A stretch of 9,833 nt of DNA, from NCBI GenBank assembly GCA_028875175.1, contig JAPPFO010000017.1, positions 1-9,833 of the forward strand. Direction: 5' to 3'. The stretch comes from Chloroflexota bacterium. GTDB lineage: Bacteria; Chloroflexota; UBA11872. How positions within the stretch are numbered: the stretch's first letter is position 1; the number at the start of each line of letters is the position of its first letter. Position numbers and translations under genes: made by a program. This document shows positions 1 to 6,633 of the stretch, piece after piece. Under the pieces are notes generated by a model that saw only the letters and a list, made by a program, of their open reading frames with translations, did no database searches and was not told the DNA's origin.

Positions 1-518
1 GCCAGAAGCAGTCGTGGACGGGTGACCAGGGCACGGGCGATGGCCACCCGCTGCTGCTGGCCGCCGGAGAGTTCAACAGGGGTGTGGTCGACCCGGTCGG
101 CTAGCCCGACAGTGGCCAGCGCCTCCAACGCCCGATCCCGGCGCTTGCGCGCGCCGGCGTACATGAGCGGTAGTTCCACCTGCTCGCGCGCGGTCATGCG
201 CGGCAGCAGATTGAACGATTGAAAGACGAAGCCGATCTTGCGCAGGCGGATGTCGGCCAGCGCGTCCTCGCTGAGGCCTTCCACGTCCTCGCCGTCCAGC
301 CGGTAGCTGCCGTCGGTTGGACTATCCAGGCAGCCCAGGAGGTTCATGGCTGTGGACTTGCCCGAGCCCGAAGGTCCCATGATGGCCACCATCTCCCCGG
401 GTTCAATGGTGAACGTGACGCCACGCAGAGCTTCCACTTTCATGTCACCCATCTGATACGTCTTGGTTAGGCCGACGGCTTCGATCGTCGGCGGCGGGCG
501 GTCACAAGCCGCTGCCAT
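1..518 (-). CDS. ABC transporter ATP-binding protein, MacB/LolD type (3' part cut by window edge)
   Basis: The ATPase probably powers the exporter whose adaptor lies directly upstream. It is read leftward from ATG at 518-516, and about 172 residues are visible before the window ends. Visible motifs are the Walker A GPSGSGKS at residues 48-55, the Q-loop Gln at about 100 in FVFQSFNLLP, and the ABC signature LSGGQQQR at 150-157. The Walker B, D-loop and H-loop lie outside the window. The Q-loop neighbourhood and overall pattern fit the MacB/LolD/FtsE-like subfamily of ATPases that pair with FtsX-type permeases. The start codon is 2 nt after the adaptor's stop, and G-rich Gly codons at the adaptor's end precede it, so translational coupling is likely. 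An FtsX/MacB-type permease is expected just beyond the left edge (inference). The substrate cannot be told from sequence. The family call is secure. Confidence 0.95.
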   Translation of the reverse strand, partial: MAAACDRPPPTIEAVGLTKTYQMGDMKVEALRGVTFTIEPGEMVAIMGPSGSGKSTAMNLLGCLDSPTDGSYRLDGEDVEGLSEDALADIRLRKIGFVFQSFNLLPRMTAREQVELPLMYAGARKRRDRALEALATVGLADRVDHTPVELSGGQQQRVAIARALVTRPRLLL

Positions 519-520
519 GG

Positions 521-868
521 CTATCCGCCCCCACCTCCGCCGGCCGCACCGCCGCCGCCACCGGCGCCCGCCCTTTGGCCGCCCTGGCCGCCTTGGCCGC
601 GCTGACCCTGGAATTGCCCGGGCTGGACGCCGGGTGGCGGCGTACGGCCCTGGAAGCCCGCGGGCGGCCCGCCCTGGCCGGATTGACCGCCGCCCGCGCC
701 ACCCTGGCTTCCCTGGAGGTTTGGCGCGGCTTGGCCGGCCGCCGGTTGAACTGCGCCCTCGGCCGGCTGAGCACCGCCAGACGCCGGTTGCGCGCTGCCC
801 GCGCCTGTCCTGGCACCTGCCTGGCCGCCGATCTGGCCGCCCTGGCCATCCGCGCCTTCTGCCGCCTC
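521..868 (-). other. Gly/Gln/Ala-rich low-complexity tail of the adaptor
   Basis: This stretch encodes about the last 115 residues of the membrane fusion protein, beginning after residue 800. It is nearly all Gly, Gln, Ala, Pro and Ser, with GQGGQ-like units, and ends in six Gly codons before the TAG. No domain is recognisable. Its last codons (GGA GGT GGG GGC GGA) are the purine-rich sequence directly upstream of the ATPase start and may act as its ribosome binding site. Confidence 0.7.
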
Positions 869-3268
869 GCGAGCGGCCTGGGCGGCTGCCCGCGCTTCCG
901 CAAGGGCCTGCGCGACATTTGGCATAACGAAGTCGCCGGCTTCCAGGCCGGAGACAATCTCGATCAGCAGCCGGCCGCTAAGGCCCGTCTGAACGACGCG
1001 GCGGCTCGACGATCCGTCCGTGGCGGCCACGAATACAAGGCCGCCCCGCGGGGTCGTCTGTACCGCCGCCTTGGGGACGACAATCACATTGCGCGCTTCC
1101 GCGACCAGGATCTCGACGTCTGCGGTCAGTCCCGCCCTCAATTGCTCATCCGGCGCGTCCAGCGCAATGTCGACTGGGAAGGTCACCAGACCCTGATCGA
1201 CTTCGCCCTGGGCTGCAATCCAGGCCACCTTGCCCGTGTACTCACGATCGTCCAGAGCCGCGAAGGTCAGGTCGACGGGCTGACCTTCCTCCAGCATCCC
1301 AATATCGTTCTCATCGATGTTGATGCGAACTCGCAGGCTGTCAGACACGCCGACGGTGAGAAATGCGGCGGAGACTCGCTCGCCAACATCGGCGTCCACG
1401 GCGAGAACGACGCCCGTGGTCGGCGAGATGAGCGTTGCGTCGGCCAGAGCCGTGCGCGCGGTTTCGAGCGCGCGTCTGGCGTCCGACAGGGCCAGTTCCA
1501 GACGCTCGACCCCAAGCGGATCGGGCTCAGGCTCGGCGTCCTCCCGCAGGTCGGCCAGATCAATCTCGGCGCGGGCGATTGCCAGGTCGGCCTGGCGCAG
1601 TTGCGATGCGTCAGCCCCAGCCAGCAAGTCGGCCAGCCTGGCCTCGGCATCGGCCAGGCCGGCCAAGGCCGAGCCGACATTTTGTTCCGCGACACGAACG
1701 TCTTCTTCAGCCAGCCGCACGTCCTGTTCGGCCAGCTGCACGTCTTCCCGTGCTTTGCGCACATCGGCAGGATCGGCGCCCGCGATGAGGTCAGCCAGCC
1801 TGGCGCGCGCCACGGTCAGGGAGCTCTCGGCCGAAGCGACGTTCGCGCGGCGCGTCGCCAGATCCGTTGCGCTCGCGTCGGCCAGCAGGTCCTCCAACTC
1901 AGCCGCGGCGGCGGCCTCGCTGCGCTGCGCGGTTGTGATCGCCTCGTTGAGTTCCACAAGGTTTGGACCCGCCGCCAGGTCGTCACGGGCGGCCTGTGCG
2001 ACGGCCAGGTTGGCTTCGGCGGCGGCCAGGTTGGCCTGAGCCTCCGCAAGCTCTTCCGGGGTGGCGGGCTCCAACGCCTTCTGATAATCGAGCTGCGCCT
2101 GGTGATAGACCACGCCGGCGCGTTCCTTGGCCTCGGAGCTGGCATTGCTGCCGGTGCGAACCGTGTCGTCATGCGTCAGCCGTGCCTGTTCGAGCGCTAT
2201 TTCGGCATCGCGGATGTCGTCCGGGCTCGGCTTGGCCTGCAAATCGGCCAGGCTCACCGCGGCGGAAATGACGGCGGCTTGGGCGCTGGCCAGCTTCGCC
2301 TCAGCGTCGGTCAGGGCGGCCGGGTGGTCGGCCACCGCGTCGTCCAGGTCGCGCTGAGCGGCCGTCACAGCCTCCTGCGCAGCCACCAGGCTGTCGCGCG
2401 CACGCTGGACTTCAAGCCCGGTCGCACCGGCCAACAGATCGGCCAGGGCGCCCTGCGCGCTTATCAGCGAGGCTTCAGCCGACGTCACGCTGCTTTCGGC
2501 TTCGGCGACGTCTGTTTCCGTTGCGTCGGCCAGCAAATCAGCCAGGCTGTCGCGGGCCGTATTCACTTGCGCCTGAGCCGAGGTCACCCGCGCCTGGGCG
2601 GAAGCGACGTTCGCCCGGGCCGAGGCGACTTGCGCGCTGGACGAGGCCACCGAGGCTTCGGCCGACGCAATGCTGGCCGCGTCCGGCGGAATCTGCAGGT
2701 CCTCAAGTGCGGCACGAGTCTCTTGCAGATCCAGTTCCGCGCGACGCAGGGCGTACACGTCGGGATCAGGTTCCAGGTCCTCGAGAAAATCAGCCAGGTC
2801 CAGTTCGGCCCGGCGTAGCGCCGAGACGGCGTCGTCGATGTCGCGCGTCAGGTCGTCCGCTTCCTGCAAGGCCAAGACGTCGCCGGCGGACACCATGTCA
2901 CCGGCGCCCACCTTGAGTTCGGTGAGCACCCCGGCATTCTCGAATCCGACTTGCACCAGCGTTCCGAAGTCCAGCGTGCCGGTGGCCGGCACCGTGACCA
3001 ACAGATCCTGTCGTACGACTTCCACCGGCTGCGGCGGCGCTACCACCACTTCCTCTTCCTGCACGCGCGGCAGCACGACGTAGAAGACGAAGGCGCCAAG
3101 TGCCGCGAGCAGCAGGAGCCATAGCCAGAATCGGCGCACTAGTCTGACCAATGCCCTGACGGGCCAGGCAACGACGCGACCGATTCGGCGCAGCCGGGCA
3201 GCTCGTGGAGGCGGTTGATCCTGCTCCGACGGATTCAGCGTCATGGCGTCACTCGGTGGATTTCCCAT
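521..3268 (-). CDS. Oversized MacA/HlyD-type membrane fusion (periplasmic adaptor) protein, 915 aa
   Basis: Predicted extracytoplasmic adaptor of the ABC exporter encoded just downstream. Its layout is: an Arg-rich cytoplasmic N-terminus (1-46); one membrane anchor at about 47-65; the first barrel-sandwich (lipoyl-like) half at about 78-135; a long Ala/Asp/Glu-rich coiled coil at about 140-610; the second lipoyl half at 611-640 (LISPTTGVVLAVDADVGERV); a beta-barrel at about 641-720; a membrane-proximal domain at about 725-785; and a Gly/Gln/Ala-rich tail at 800-915. MacA-type adaptors are usually near 400 residues, so this one is more than twice as long. Almost all the excess lies in a coiled coil with about twelve LADLLAGA-like turn motifs and in the tail. 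ATG at 3268 is used here; Met9 (3244) is also possible, and neither has a strong Shine-Dalgarno site. A four-unit regulator box lies 26 bp upstream, so expression is probably controlled by the neighbouring two-component system. The tail is low complexity and of unknown use. Confidence 0.9.
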   Translation of the reverse strand: MGNPPSDAMTLNPSEQDQPPPRAARLRRIGRVVAWPVRALVRLVRRFWLWLLLLAALGAFVFYVVLPRVQEEEVVVAPPQPVEVVRQDLLVTVPATGTLDFGTLVQVGFENAGVLTELKVGAGDMVSAGDVLALQEADDLTRDIDDAVSALRRAELDLADFLEDLEPDPDVYALRRAELDLQETRAALEDLQIPPDAASIASAEASVASSSAQVASARANVASAQARVTSAQAQVNTARDSLADLLADATETDVAEAESSVTSAEASLISAQGALADLLAGATGLEVQRARDSLVAAQEAVTAAQRDLDDAVADHPAALTDAEAKLASAQAAVISAAVSLADLQAKPSPDDIRDAEIALEQARLTHDDTVRTGSNASSEAKERAGVVYHQAQLDYQKALEPATPEELAEAQANLAAAEANLAVAQAARDDLAAGPNLVELNEAITTAQRSEAAAAAELEDLLADASATDLATRRANVASAESSLTVARARLADLIAGADPADVRKAREDVQLAEQDVRLAEEDVRVAEQNVGSALAGLADAEARLADLLAGADASQLRQADLAIARAEIDLADLREDAEPEPDPLGVERLELALSDARRALETARTALADATLISPTTGVVLAVDADVGERVSAAFLTVGVSDSLRVRINIDENDIGMLEEGQPVDLTFAALDDREYTGKVAWIAAQGEVDQGLVTFPVDIALDAPDEQLRAGLTADVEILVAEARNVIVVPKAAVQTTPRGGLVFVAATDGSSSRRVVQTGLSGRLLIEIVSGLEAGDFVMPNVAQALAEARAAAQAAREAAEGADGQGGQIGGQAGARTGAGSAQPASGGAQPAEGAVQPAAGQAAPNLQGSQGGAGGGQSGQGGPPAGFQGRTPPPGVQPGQFQGQRGQGGQGGQRAGAGGGGGAAGGGGGG
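1515..2797 (-). repeat. Coiled-coil hairpin repeats within the adaptor (about 12 turn motifs)
   Basis: The segment covers roughly residues 158-585 of the adaptor. LADLLAGA-like motifs (LADFLED, LEDLQIP, LADLLADA, LADLLAGA, LADLQAKP, LEDLLADA, LADLIAGA, LADLREDA and weaker forms) start at about residues 158, 188, 242, 275, 308, 340, 399, 431, 458, 491, 545 and 571. Spacing is mostly 26-33 residues, or about double that (54-59). Each is followed by a short Asp/Pro/Gly turn and a new Ala-rich helix with strings such as VASAQA. This looks like tandem growth of a helix-turn-helix unit. The structure is inferred and has not been modelled. Confidence 0.7.
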
Positions 3269-3294
3269 CTGCCGCGGAGCTTAGTACGAAGCCT

Positions 3295-3333
3295 ATGCAG
3301 GCAGTGTGCACGTGGCGTGCATCTCCAATGCAC
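3295..3333 (-). promoter_or_regulatory. Regulator box 1: four RTGCAY-type hexamers at 11-bp period, upstream of the exporter
   Basis: The hexamers are ATGCAG (3295), GTGCAC (3306), GTGCAT (3317) and ATGCAC (3328), so the TGCA cores repeat at exactly 11 bp. Direct repeats with an 11-bp period are the binding geometry of PhoB/OmpR-family regulators, and such a regulator is encoded nearby. The box ends 26 bp before the adaptor's ATG. Read leftward, a weak -10-like TACTAA (3286-3281) follows 8 nt after the last hexamer. The stretch 3269-3359 between adaptor and kinase contains nothing else evident and no convincing terminator for the kinase gene. Confidence 0.75.
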
Positions 3334-3359
3334 CCGGACGTCTCGCGGGTATAGGGCTC

Positions 3360-4730
3360 TCATGGTGGCGTTGGGTCGAGTGGAAGCCGCAGGCTGACCG
3401 TGGCGCCTGGCGCGTCGGTGTTGTTGCGGGCGACAGCGTCGCCCCCATGTGCGTGCGCGATGCCGCGGACAATGGCCAGGCCCAGCCCGGTCCCGCCCTG
3501 AGCCCGGCTACGCGAACTGTCAGTGCGGTAGAAGCGGTCGAAGATTCGTGATAACTCGTCGGATCCAAAGCCGGGGCCGCTGTCGACAACGTCCAGCGAC
3601 ACCCAGTCTTGCCGCGGCTCGCCCGTCGTCAGGCTTGCGCTGACCGCAATGGCGCCGCCACTCGGTGTGTGGCTCAGCGCATTGCGCACGAGATTATCGA
3701 GAGCTTGGTCTATCCGGGTTCGGTCGACAACGAGCTCCGCATCGTCCGCGGCGTTCTCAATCCGCAACGTAATGCCGCGCTCCGCCGCCTGGGGCGCGTG
3801 TCGTTCTCTGACCGCCTTCAAGAGGTCGCTCACCGCAACACCGGTTCGTTCCAGTCGGAGCTGCCCAACGTCAGCCAGCGAGAGATCGCGAATGTCGTTG
3901 ATGAGCTGGGTGAGCATGTCCACGCGGCGCATCACGGTATCGACGTGGGCTGCGCTGGGCTTGTACACGCCGTCGCCCAGCGCCTGCACCGTGCTACGAA
4001 TCACCGCCAATGGCGTTCGCAATTCATGCGCAATGTCGGCGAAGAGCTGGCGGCGGGATTCCTCATTGCGTTCCAGCGTCTCGGTCATTTGATCGAACGA
4101 TTGCGCCAGGGCGCCGATGTCGTCCGTTCGTTCGATGCCAGTGCGTCGTGAGAGGTCGCCCTGGGCAATGGCCTCGGCGGACTCCCGCAAGGTGCGGACC
4201 GGGCGCGTGATCTGGCGCGCAAGGTATACGGCCATCGCCACCGCCGCGGCCGCACCTGCTGCCAGGGCCAGCAGTAGCGCGATACCGATTTCTCGCAAAA
4301 AGCTGTCCTCAGCAAATCGGAGTTGTGCCAGCACCTCGCGTGGCAGGCCTCGGGTCCCAACGTCGGCAAAGTAGGCCGTTGCCACGGTCCGGCCGCCGAC
4401 GTCAATGGGAATTTGCCGCCAGCGTTCGAGATCCGAGGGCCGATCCGATACGCCCAGGTTGAGGTTGCCCCCGACGATTTCACCCGCCTGGTCCAAGACC
4501 AGATAGGGCAGCCCGCGACCAGGGCCGGAACGGGGCAGCCGAAACGTACCGTTTGCTCCGTAGGCAAGGCCGAGCTGCTCGGCAACGGCTGTCTGCTGCC
4601 GCTCGCGTACATTGGCGGCGTAGCGCTGGAAGCTGCTGGCAATGGATCGATTGATCAGCAGCGCGGTGACACCGACAGCCACCAGTGAGACCGCCACGAA
4701 CGCCAAGGTGAGGCGCACTCGCAAGCTCAT
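3360..4730 (-). CDS. Sensor histidine kinase, BaeS-like, two membrane segments, HAMP-HisKA-HATPase_c, 456 aa
   Basis: Membrane sensor that should autophosphorylate on His and pass phosphate to the divergently encoded regulator. TM1 is at about 7-26, an extracytoplasmic sensor loop of about 120 residues follows, TM2 is at about 149-170 and HAMP at about 171-223. The H-box is IAHELRTP with His235, the N-box includes DNLVRNALSHTP (Asn350), the G1 box is DSGPGFG (383-389) and the G2 box GGTGLGL (412-418). All catalytic motifs are intact and the length is typical. The sensor loop has no recognisable ligand domain, so the signal is unknown. ATG at 4730 is preceded by a weak GAGGG. The gene lies back to back with its regulator, which is less usual than a shared operon. 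Box 2 sits 61 bp upstream, consistent with autoregulation. Leftward transcripts could run on into the exporter genes, which also have their own box. Confidence 0.95.
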   Translation of the reverse strand: MSLRVRLTLAFVAVSLVAVGVTALLINRSIASSFQRYAANVRERQQTAVAEQLGLAYGANGTFRLPRSGPGRGLPYLVLDQAGEIVGGNLNLGVSDRPSDLERWRQIPIDVGGRTVATAYFADVGTRGLPREVLAQLRFAEDSFLREIGIALLLALAAGAAAAVAMAVYLARQITRPVRTLRESAEAIAQGDLSRRTGIERTDDIGALAQSFDQMTETLERNEESRRQLFADIAHELRTPLAVIRSTVQALGDGVYKPSAAHVDTVMRRVDMLTQLINDIRDLSLADVGQLRLERTGVAVSDLLKAVRERHAPQAAERGITLRIENAADDAELVVDRTRIDQALDNLVRNALSHTPSGGAIAVSASLTTGEPRQDWVSLDVVDSGPGFGSDELSRIFDRFYRTDSSRSRAQGGTGLGLAIVRGIAHAHGGDAVARNNTDAPGATVSLRLPLDPTPP

Positions 4731-4791
4731 CGCTCAACCGCCCTCGGACGTGCTGCCGGCCTTCATCCAACCGTGAAGGTATTGACTCCGC

Positions 4792-4819
4792 ATGCACGCA
4801 GTGTGCATGGCGGATGCAC
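4792..4819. promoter_or_regulatory. Regulator box 2: three RTGCAY hexamers at 11-bp period between kinase and regulator genes
   Basis: The hexamers are ATGCAC (4792), GTGCAT (4803) and ATGCAC (4814), all perfect RTGCAY with starts exactly 11 bp apart. Read leftward, the stretch TGCACACTGC followed one base later by TGCAT also occurs in box 1, so the two sites share sequence beyond the hexamers. Reading toward the kinase, a weak -10-like AATACC (4783-4778) follows 8 nt after the last hexamer, the same spacing as in box 1. The site lies in the 209-bp divergent gap 4731-4939 and could serve both genes. The inferred role is autoregulation. Confidence 0.72.
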
Positions 4820-4821
4820 GC

Positions 4822-4836
4822 GGCCCGGTGCGGGCC
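4822..4836 (+). other. GC hairpin in the leader upstream of the response regulator
   Basis: GGCCCG (4822-4827) and CGGGCC (4831-4836) form a perfect 6-bp inverted repeat around a 3-nt loop, or a 5-bp stem with a 5-nt loop. It lies just after box 2 and about 100 nt before the regulator's start. It may be a leader structure or chance in GC-rich DNA. A possible -10-like TAAGAAT at 4890-4896 lies downstream of it, with no matching -35. Confidence 0.2.
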
Positions 4837-4939
4837 AGCCGGTCGGCCAGGCGACTGCCGACCCCTCGAAGCGCCGACGCAAGCCCGTGTAAGAATCAAA
4901 GGTGCAGGAACTTACGACGGAACGGGTACCGGACCTGAC

Positions 4940-5638
4940 ATGCCGAGTTCTGGGCTAATTCTGGTCGTTGATGACGAGCCGGACATCCGGCGGGTCGTTC
5001 GTGCCTACCTGGAGCGCGACGGACTCAGCGTCATCACGGCGGGTGACGGCGCCGAGGCCCTGCGACTGGCCCGCCAACGCCGGCCCAATGCCGTGGTGCT
5101 GGACCTGATGCTGCCGGACGTGCATGGCTGGGACGTCTGCCGGCAGTTGCGCGCCGAGTCGCAGATGCCGGTGCTGATGCTGACTGCCCGCGATGACATC
5201 ACGGACAAAGTGGTCGGACTGCAACTGGGGGCTGACGACTACGTCACCAAGCCCTTCGACATCCGTGAGGTGGTCGCACGCGTTCACGCGCTGCTTCGGC
5301 GCGCTTCCACTACGGATGAGTTCGACGGACCGCTTCGGGTTGGTGGGCTGACACTTGACCCAGGTACCCGCCAGGTCCGGCGCGACGGAGAGGCGATTCA
5401 ATTGACAAAGGTGCAGTTCGATTTGTTGGCGACACTGATGCGATATCCCGGTCGGGTATTCACTCGCGAAGCCCTGGTCGAGCGCATCGTGGACGACGAC
5501 CGGCCAACCCTGCCGCGCTCCGTCGACAGCCACGTTCGCAACCTGCGAAAACGGGTCGAACCGGAGCCGTCCCGTCCTCGGTATGTCCTGACAGTGCCCG
5601 GCGTCGGATACCGGTTCGCTCCACCCGAGGACGAATAG
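4940..5638 (+). CDS. OmpR/PhoB-family response regulator, 232 aa
   Basis: Cytoplasmic DNA-binding partner of the divergent kinase. The receiver domain spans about 6-120 and has acidic-pocket residues Asp11 and Asp12, phospho-acceptor Asp55 (VVLDLMLPD), Thr82 (MLTARDD) and Lys104 (VTKPFD). The C-terminal winged helix spans about 130-230, with the recognition region RSVDSHVRNLRKRVE and the terminal hairpin VPGVGYRF. The length is standard. The reading frame is open back to an ATG at 4814, but that codon lies inside box 2 and the extra 42 residues match no receiver domain. ATG at 4940, which gives MPSSGLILVVDDE, is therefore chosen although its Shine-Dalgarno site is weak. PhoB-type winged helices bind tandem direct repeats of about 11 bp, which matches the three boxes in this window. 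No clear terminator follows, so read-through into the secreted-protein gene is possible. Confidence 0.95.
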   Translation: MPSSGLILVVDDEPDIRRVVRAYLERDGLSVITAGDGAEALRLARQRRPNAVVLDLMLPDVHGWDVCRQLRAESQMPVLMLTARDDITDKVVGLQLGADDYVTKPFDIREVVARVHALLRRASTTDEFDGPLRVGGLTLDPGTRQVRRDGEAIQLTKVQFDLLATLMRYPGRVFTREALVERIVDDDRPTLPRSVDSHVRNLRKRVEPEPSRPRYVLTVPGVGYRFAPPEDE

Positions 5639-5662
5639 CTCCGCGCCCGGCTCCTCAGAAAA

Positions 5663-5701
5663 ATGCACGAGACTCGCACTCGCCGTGCATCGCGCATCCA
5701 T
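5663..5701 (+). promoter_or_regulatory. Regulator box 3: four RTGCAY-like hexamers at 11-bp period upstream of the secreted protein
   Basis: The hexamers are ATGCAC (5663), TCGCAC (5674), GTGCAT (5685) and ATCCAT (5696). The first and third are perfect; the second and fourth have two and one mismatches to RTGCAY. The 11-bp register is exact across all four. The box begins 24 bp after the regulator's stop and ends 74 bp before the GTG start of the secreted protein. A weak -10-like CATACG (5699-5704) begins 8 nt after the third hexamer, mirroring boxes 1 and 2. The fourth, degenerate unit overlaps it, which leaves the promoter assignment uncertain. Confidence 0.65.
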
Positions 5702-5765
5702 ACGACGCCCCAACACTGCCTTTCGTAAGCGACGTGCTGGCCTCGGAATCGCCAGCGCTTGTGAA

Positions 5766-5771
5766 AGGAGG
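5766..5771 (+). promoter_or_regulatory. Strong Shine-Dalgarno site that fixes the secreted-protein start
   Basis: AGGAGG lies 4 nt upstream of the GTG at 5776. It is the best Shine-Dalgarno site in the window. It selects this GTG over the earlier in-frame GTG at 5734, which would add 14 residues in front of a textbook signal peptide. Confidence 0.8.
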
Positions 5772-5775
5772 CGTC

Positions 5776-6591
5776 GTGAGACCCCGAATTCGAACTCTGG
5801 TCACCGCAGTCGCCGCAGTGGTCATGCTGACGGCCGTGACGGTAAGCGCGGTGCTGGCGCATGGCGGCTTCGGTCGCGGTGGCGGCAAATCGACCGCCGC
5901 GACGACGGTCGAGGAACAGACCGGTCTCAGCCAGGACGAATTGCGCACCCGATTGCAGGGCGGCGAGTCGCTCGCGGACATCATCGAGGCCGAAGGCGGC
6001 GACCTGGAAGCCGTGGTCACGGCCGCGCTGACGGGACTAGATGAGAAAGTCGACGCCCTCGTGGAGGCTGGCCGCCTCGAGTCTAGCCAGGTCGATGACT
6101 ACAAGGCTGCCGCCGAGCAGCGCGTGCGCGACTGGCTGGCCGGCACGTATGACGGCAAGCGTGGCAAGGGCCGCGGCCGCCTGGGCGGCAAGGGCCTTGG
6201 CCTGATTGCGATCGTGTCCGAGCAGACGGGCGTGTCCGTTGAGGACATTCGAACCAAGCTTGGCGAGAATGAGAGCCTGGCCGATATCGTCGCGGAAGCC
6301 GAAGGCGACCTGACCGCCGTCACAGACGCGGCGATGGAAGCCTTTGAAACTCGACTCACCGCAGCCATTGAGAACGGCCGCGTCAGCGCCGACCAGGCGG
6401 ACGAATTGCGCCAGGACATGCGCGAGCGCATCGAGGCCGCCCTGCAGGCTGACGGCGGTCCCGGCTGCAAGGGTCACGCCAGGTCCGGCTCACGCGGCTG
6501 GGGACGCGGGCACGGCCGAGACGCGGCCGGCGCAACGTCAGACTCCGGCAAGGTCACGCTTCCACTCGGAGAATCCCCCTCGACGGCCTAG
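5776..6591 (+). CDS. Secreted helical protein with two 80-residue repeats, 271 aa
   Basis: Predicted exported protein of unknown biochemical function. From GTG 5776 the product begins MRPRIRTLVTAVAAVVML and continues hydrophobic to VSAVLA-HG, a classical signal peptide cleaved near residue 28. Two repeats follow (about 45-124 and 147-226), each reading roughly EQTG-S--[DE][LI]RT-L--[GN]ESLADI, then GDL-AV and E-GR-[ES]S. They are joined by a Gly/Lys/Arg-rich linker (KRGKGRGRLGGKG). A tail rich in Gly, Arg and His with one Cys (GPGCKGHAR, RGWGRGHGRD) ends the protein. Similar units, in which a short segment with SLADI is followed by a helical pair and a GRLT-EQAD-like motif, are common in secreted proteins of Actinobacteria and Chloroflexota; a specific family name is not certain. 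Its place beside a two-component system and exporter, under box 3, suggests an extracytoplasmic stress effector or sensor accessory like Spy or CpxP in role but not in sequence (inference). Confidence 0.88.
   Translation: MRPRIRTLVTAVAAVVMLTAVTVSAVLAHGGFGRGGGKSTAATTVEEQTGLSQDELRTRLQGGESLADIIEAEGGDLEAVVTAALTGLDEKVDALVEAGRLESSQVDDYKAAAEQRVRDWLAGTYDGKRGKGRGRLGGKGLGLIAIVSEQTGVSVEDIRTKLGENESLADIVAEAEGDLTAVTDAAMEAFETRLTAAIENGRVSADQADELRQDMRERIEAALQADGGPGCKGHARSGSRGWGRGHGRDAAGATSDSGKVTLPLGESPSTA
5908..6453 (+). repeat. Tandem protein-level duplication (two units, period 102 residues)
   Basis: Unit 1 is 5908-6147 and unit 2 is 6214-6453. The two 80-residue translations line up without gaps, from the shared EQTG near the N-end through RT, ESLADI and GDL-AV to the final amphipathic helix. 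Nucleotide similarity is patchy, so this is an old duplication and not a recent one. Confidence 0.8.
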
Positions 6592-6619
6592 TCGCGCGCT
6601 CCCTCCCCCGCGCGCGACT
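6590..6619 (+). terminator. 10-bp GC hairpin at the stop codon of the secreted protein
   Basis: AGTCGCGCGC (6590-6599) pairs perfectly with GCGCGCGACT (6610-6619) around a 10-nt C-rich loop. The stem begins within the TAG stop codon. No T-tract follows, so it may be a mRNA 3' end stabiliser or the first part of a two-hairpin terminator. Confidence 0.45.
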
Positions 6620-6633
6620 CGGTCGCTCAGACC

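Noticed and set aside
575..2818. 747-codon open frame on the + strand opposite the adaptor gene
   Set aside because: It is antisense to a clear membrane fusion protein. Its Arg/Gly/Gln-rich translation shows no domain and is the expected mirror of a GC-rich Ala/Asp-rich coiled coil.
4782..4810. TTGACT at 4782 as a -35 box for rightward transcription of the regulator
   Set aside because: The matching -10 position (GCATGG, 17 bp on) is a poor fit and lies inside box 2.
4814..4939. N-terminal extension of the response regulator to ATG 4814
   Set aside because: The codon lies in the third hexamer of box 2, and the 42 extra residues are not part of any receiver domain.
4955..5716. 253-codon leftward open frame over the response regulator
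   Set aside because: Shadow of a well-conserved regulator; no family motif.
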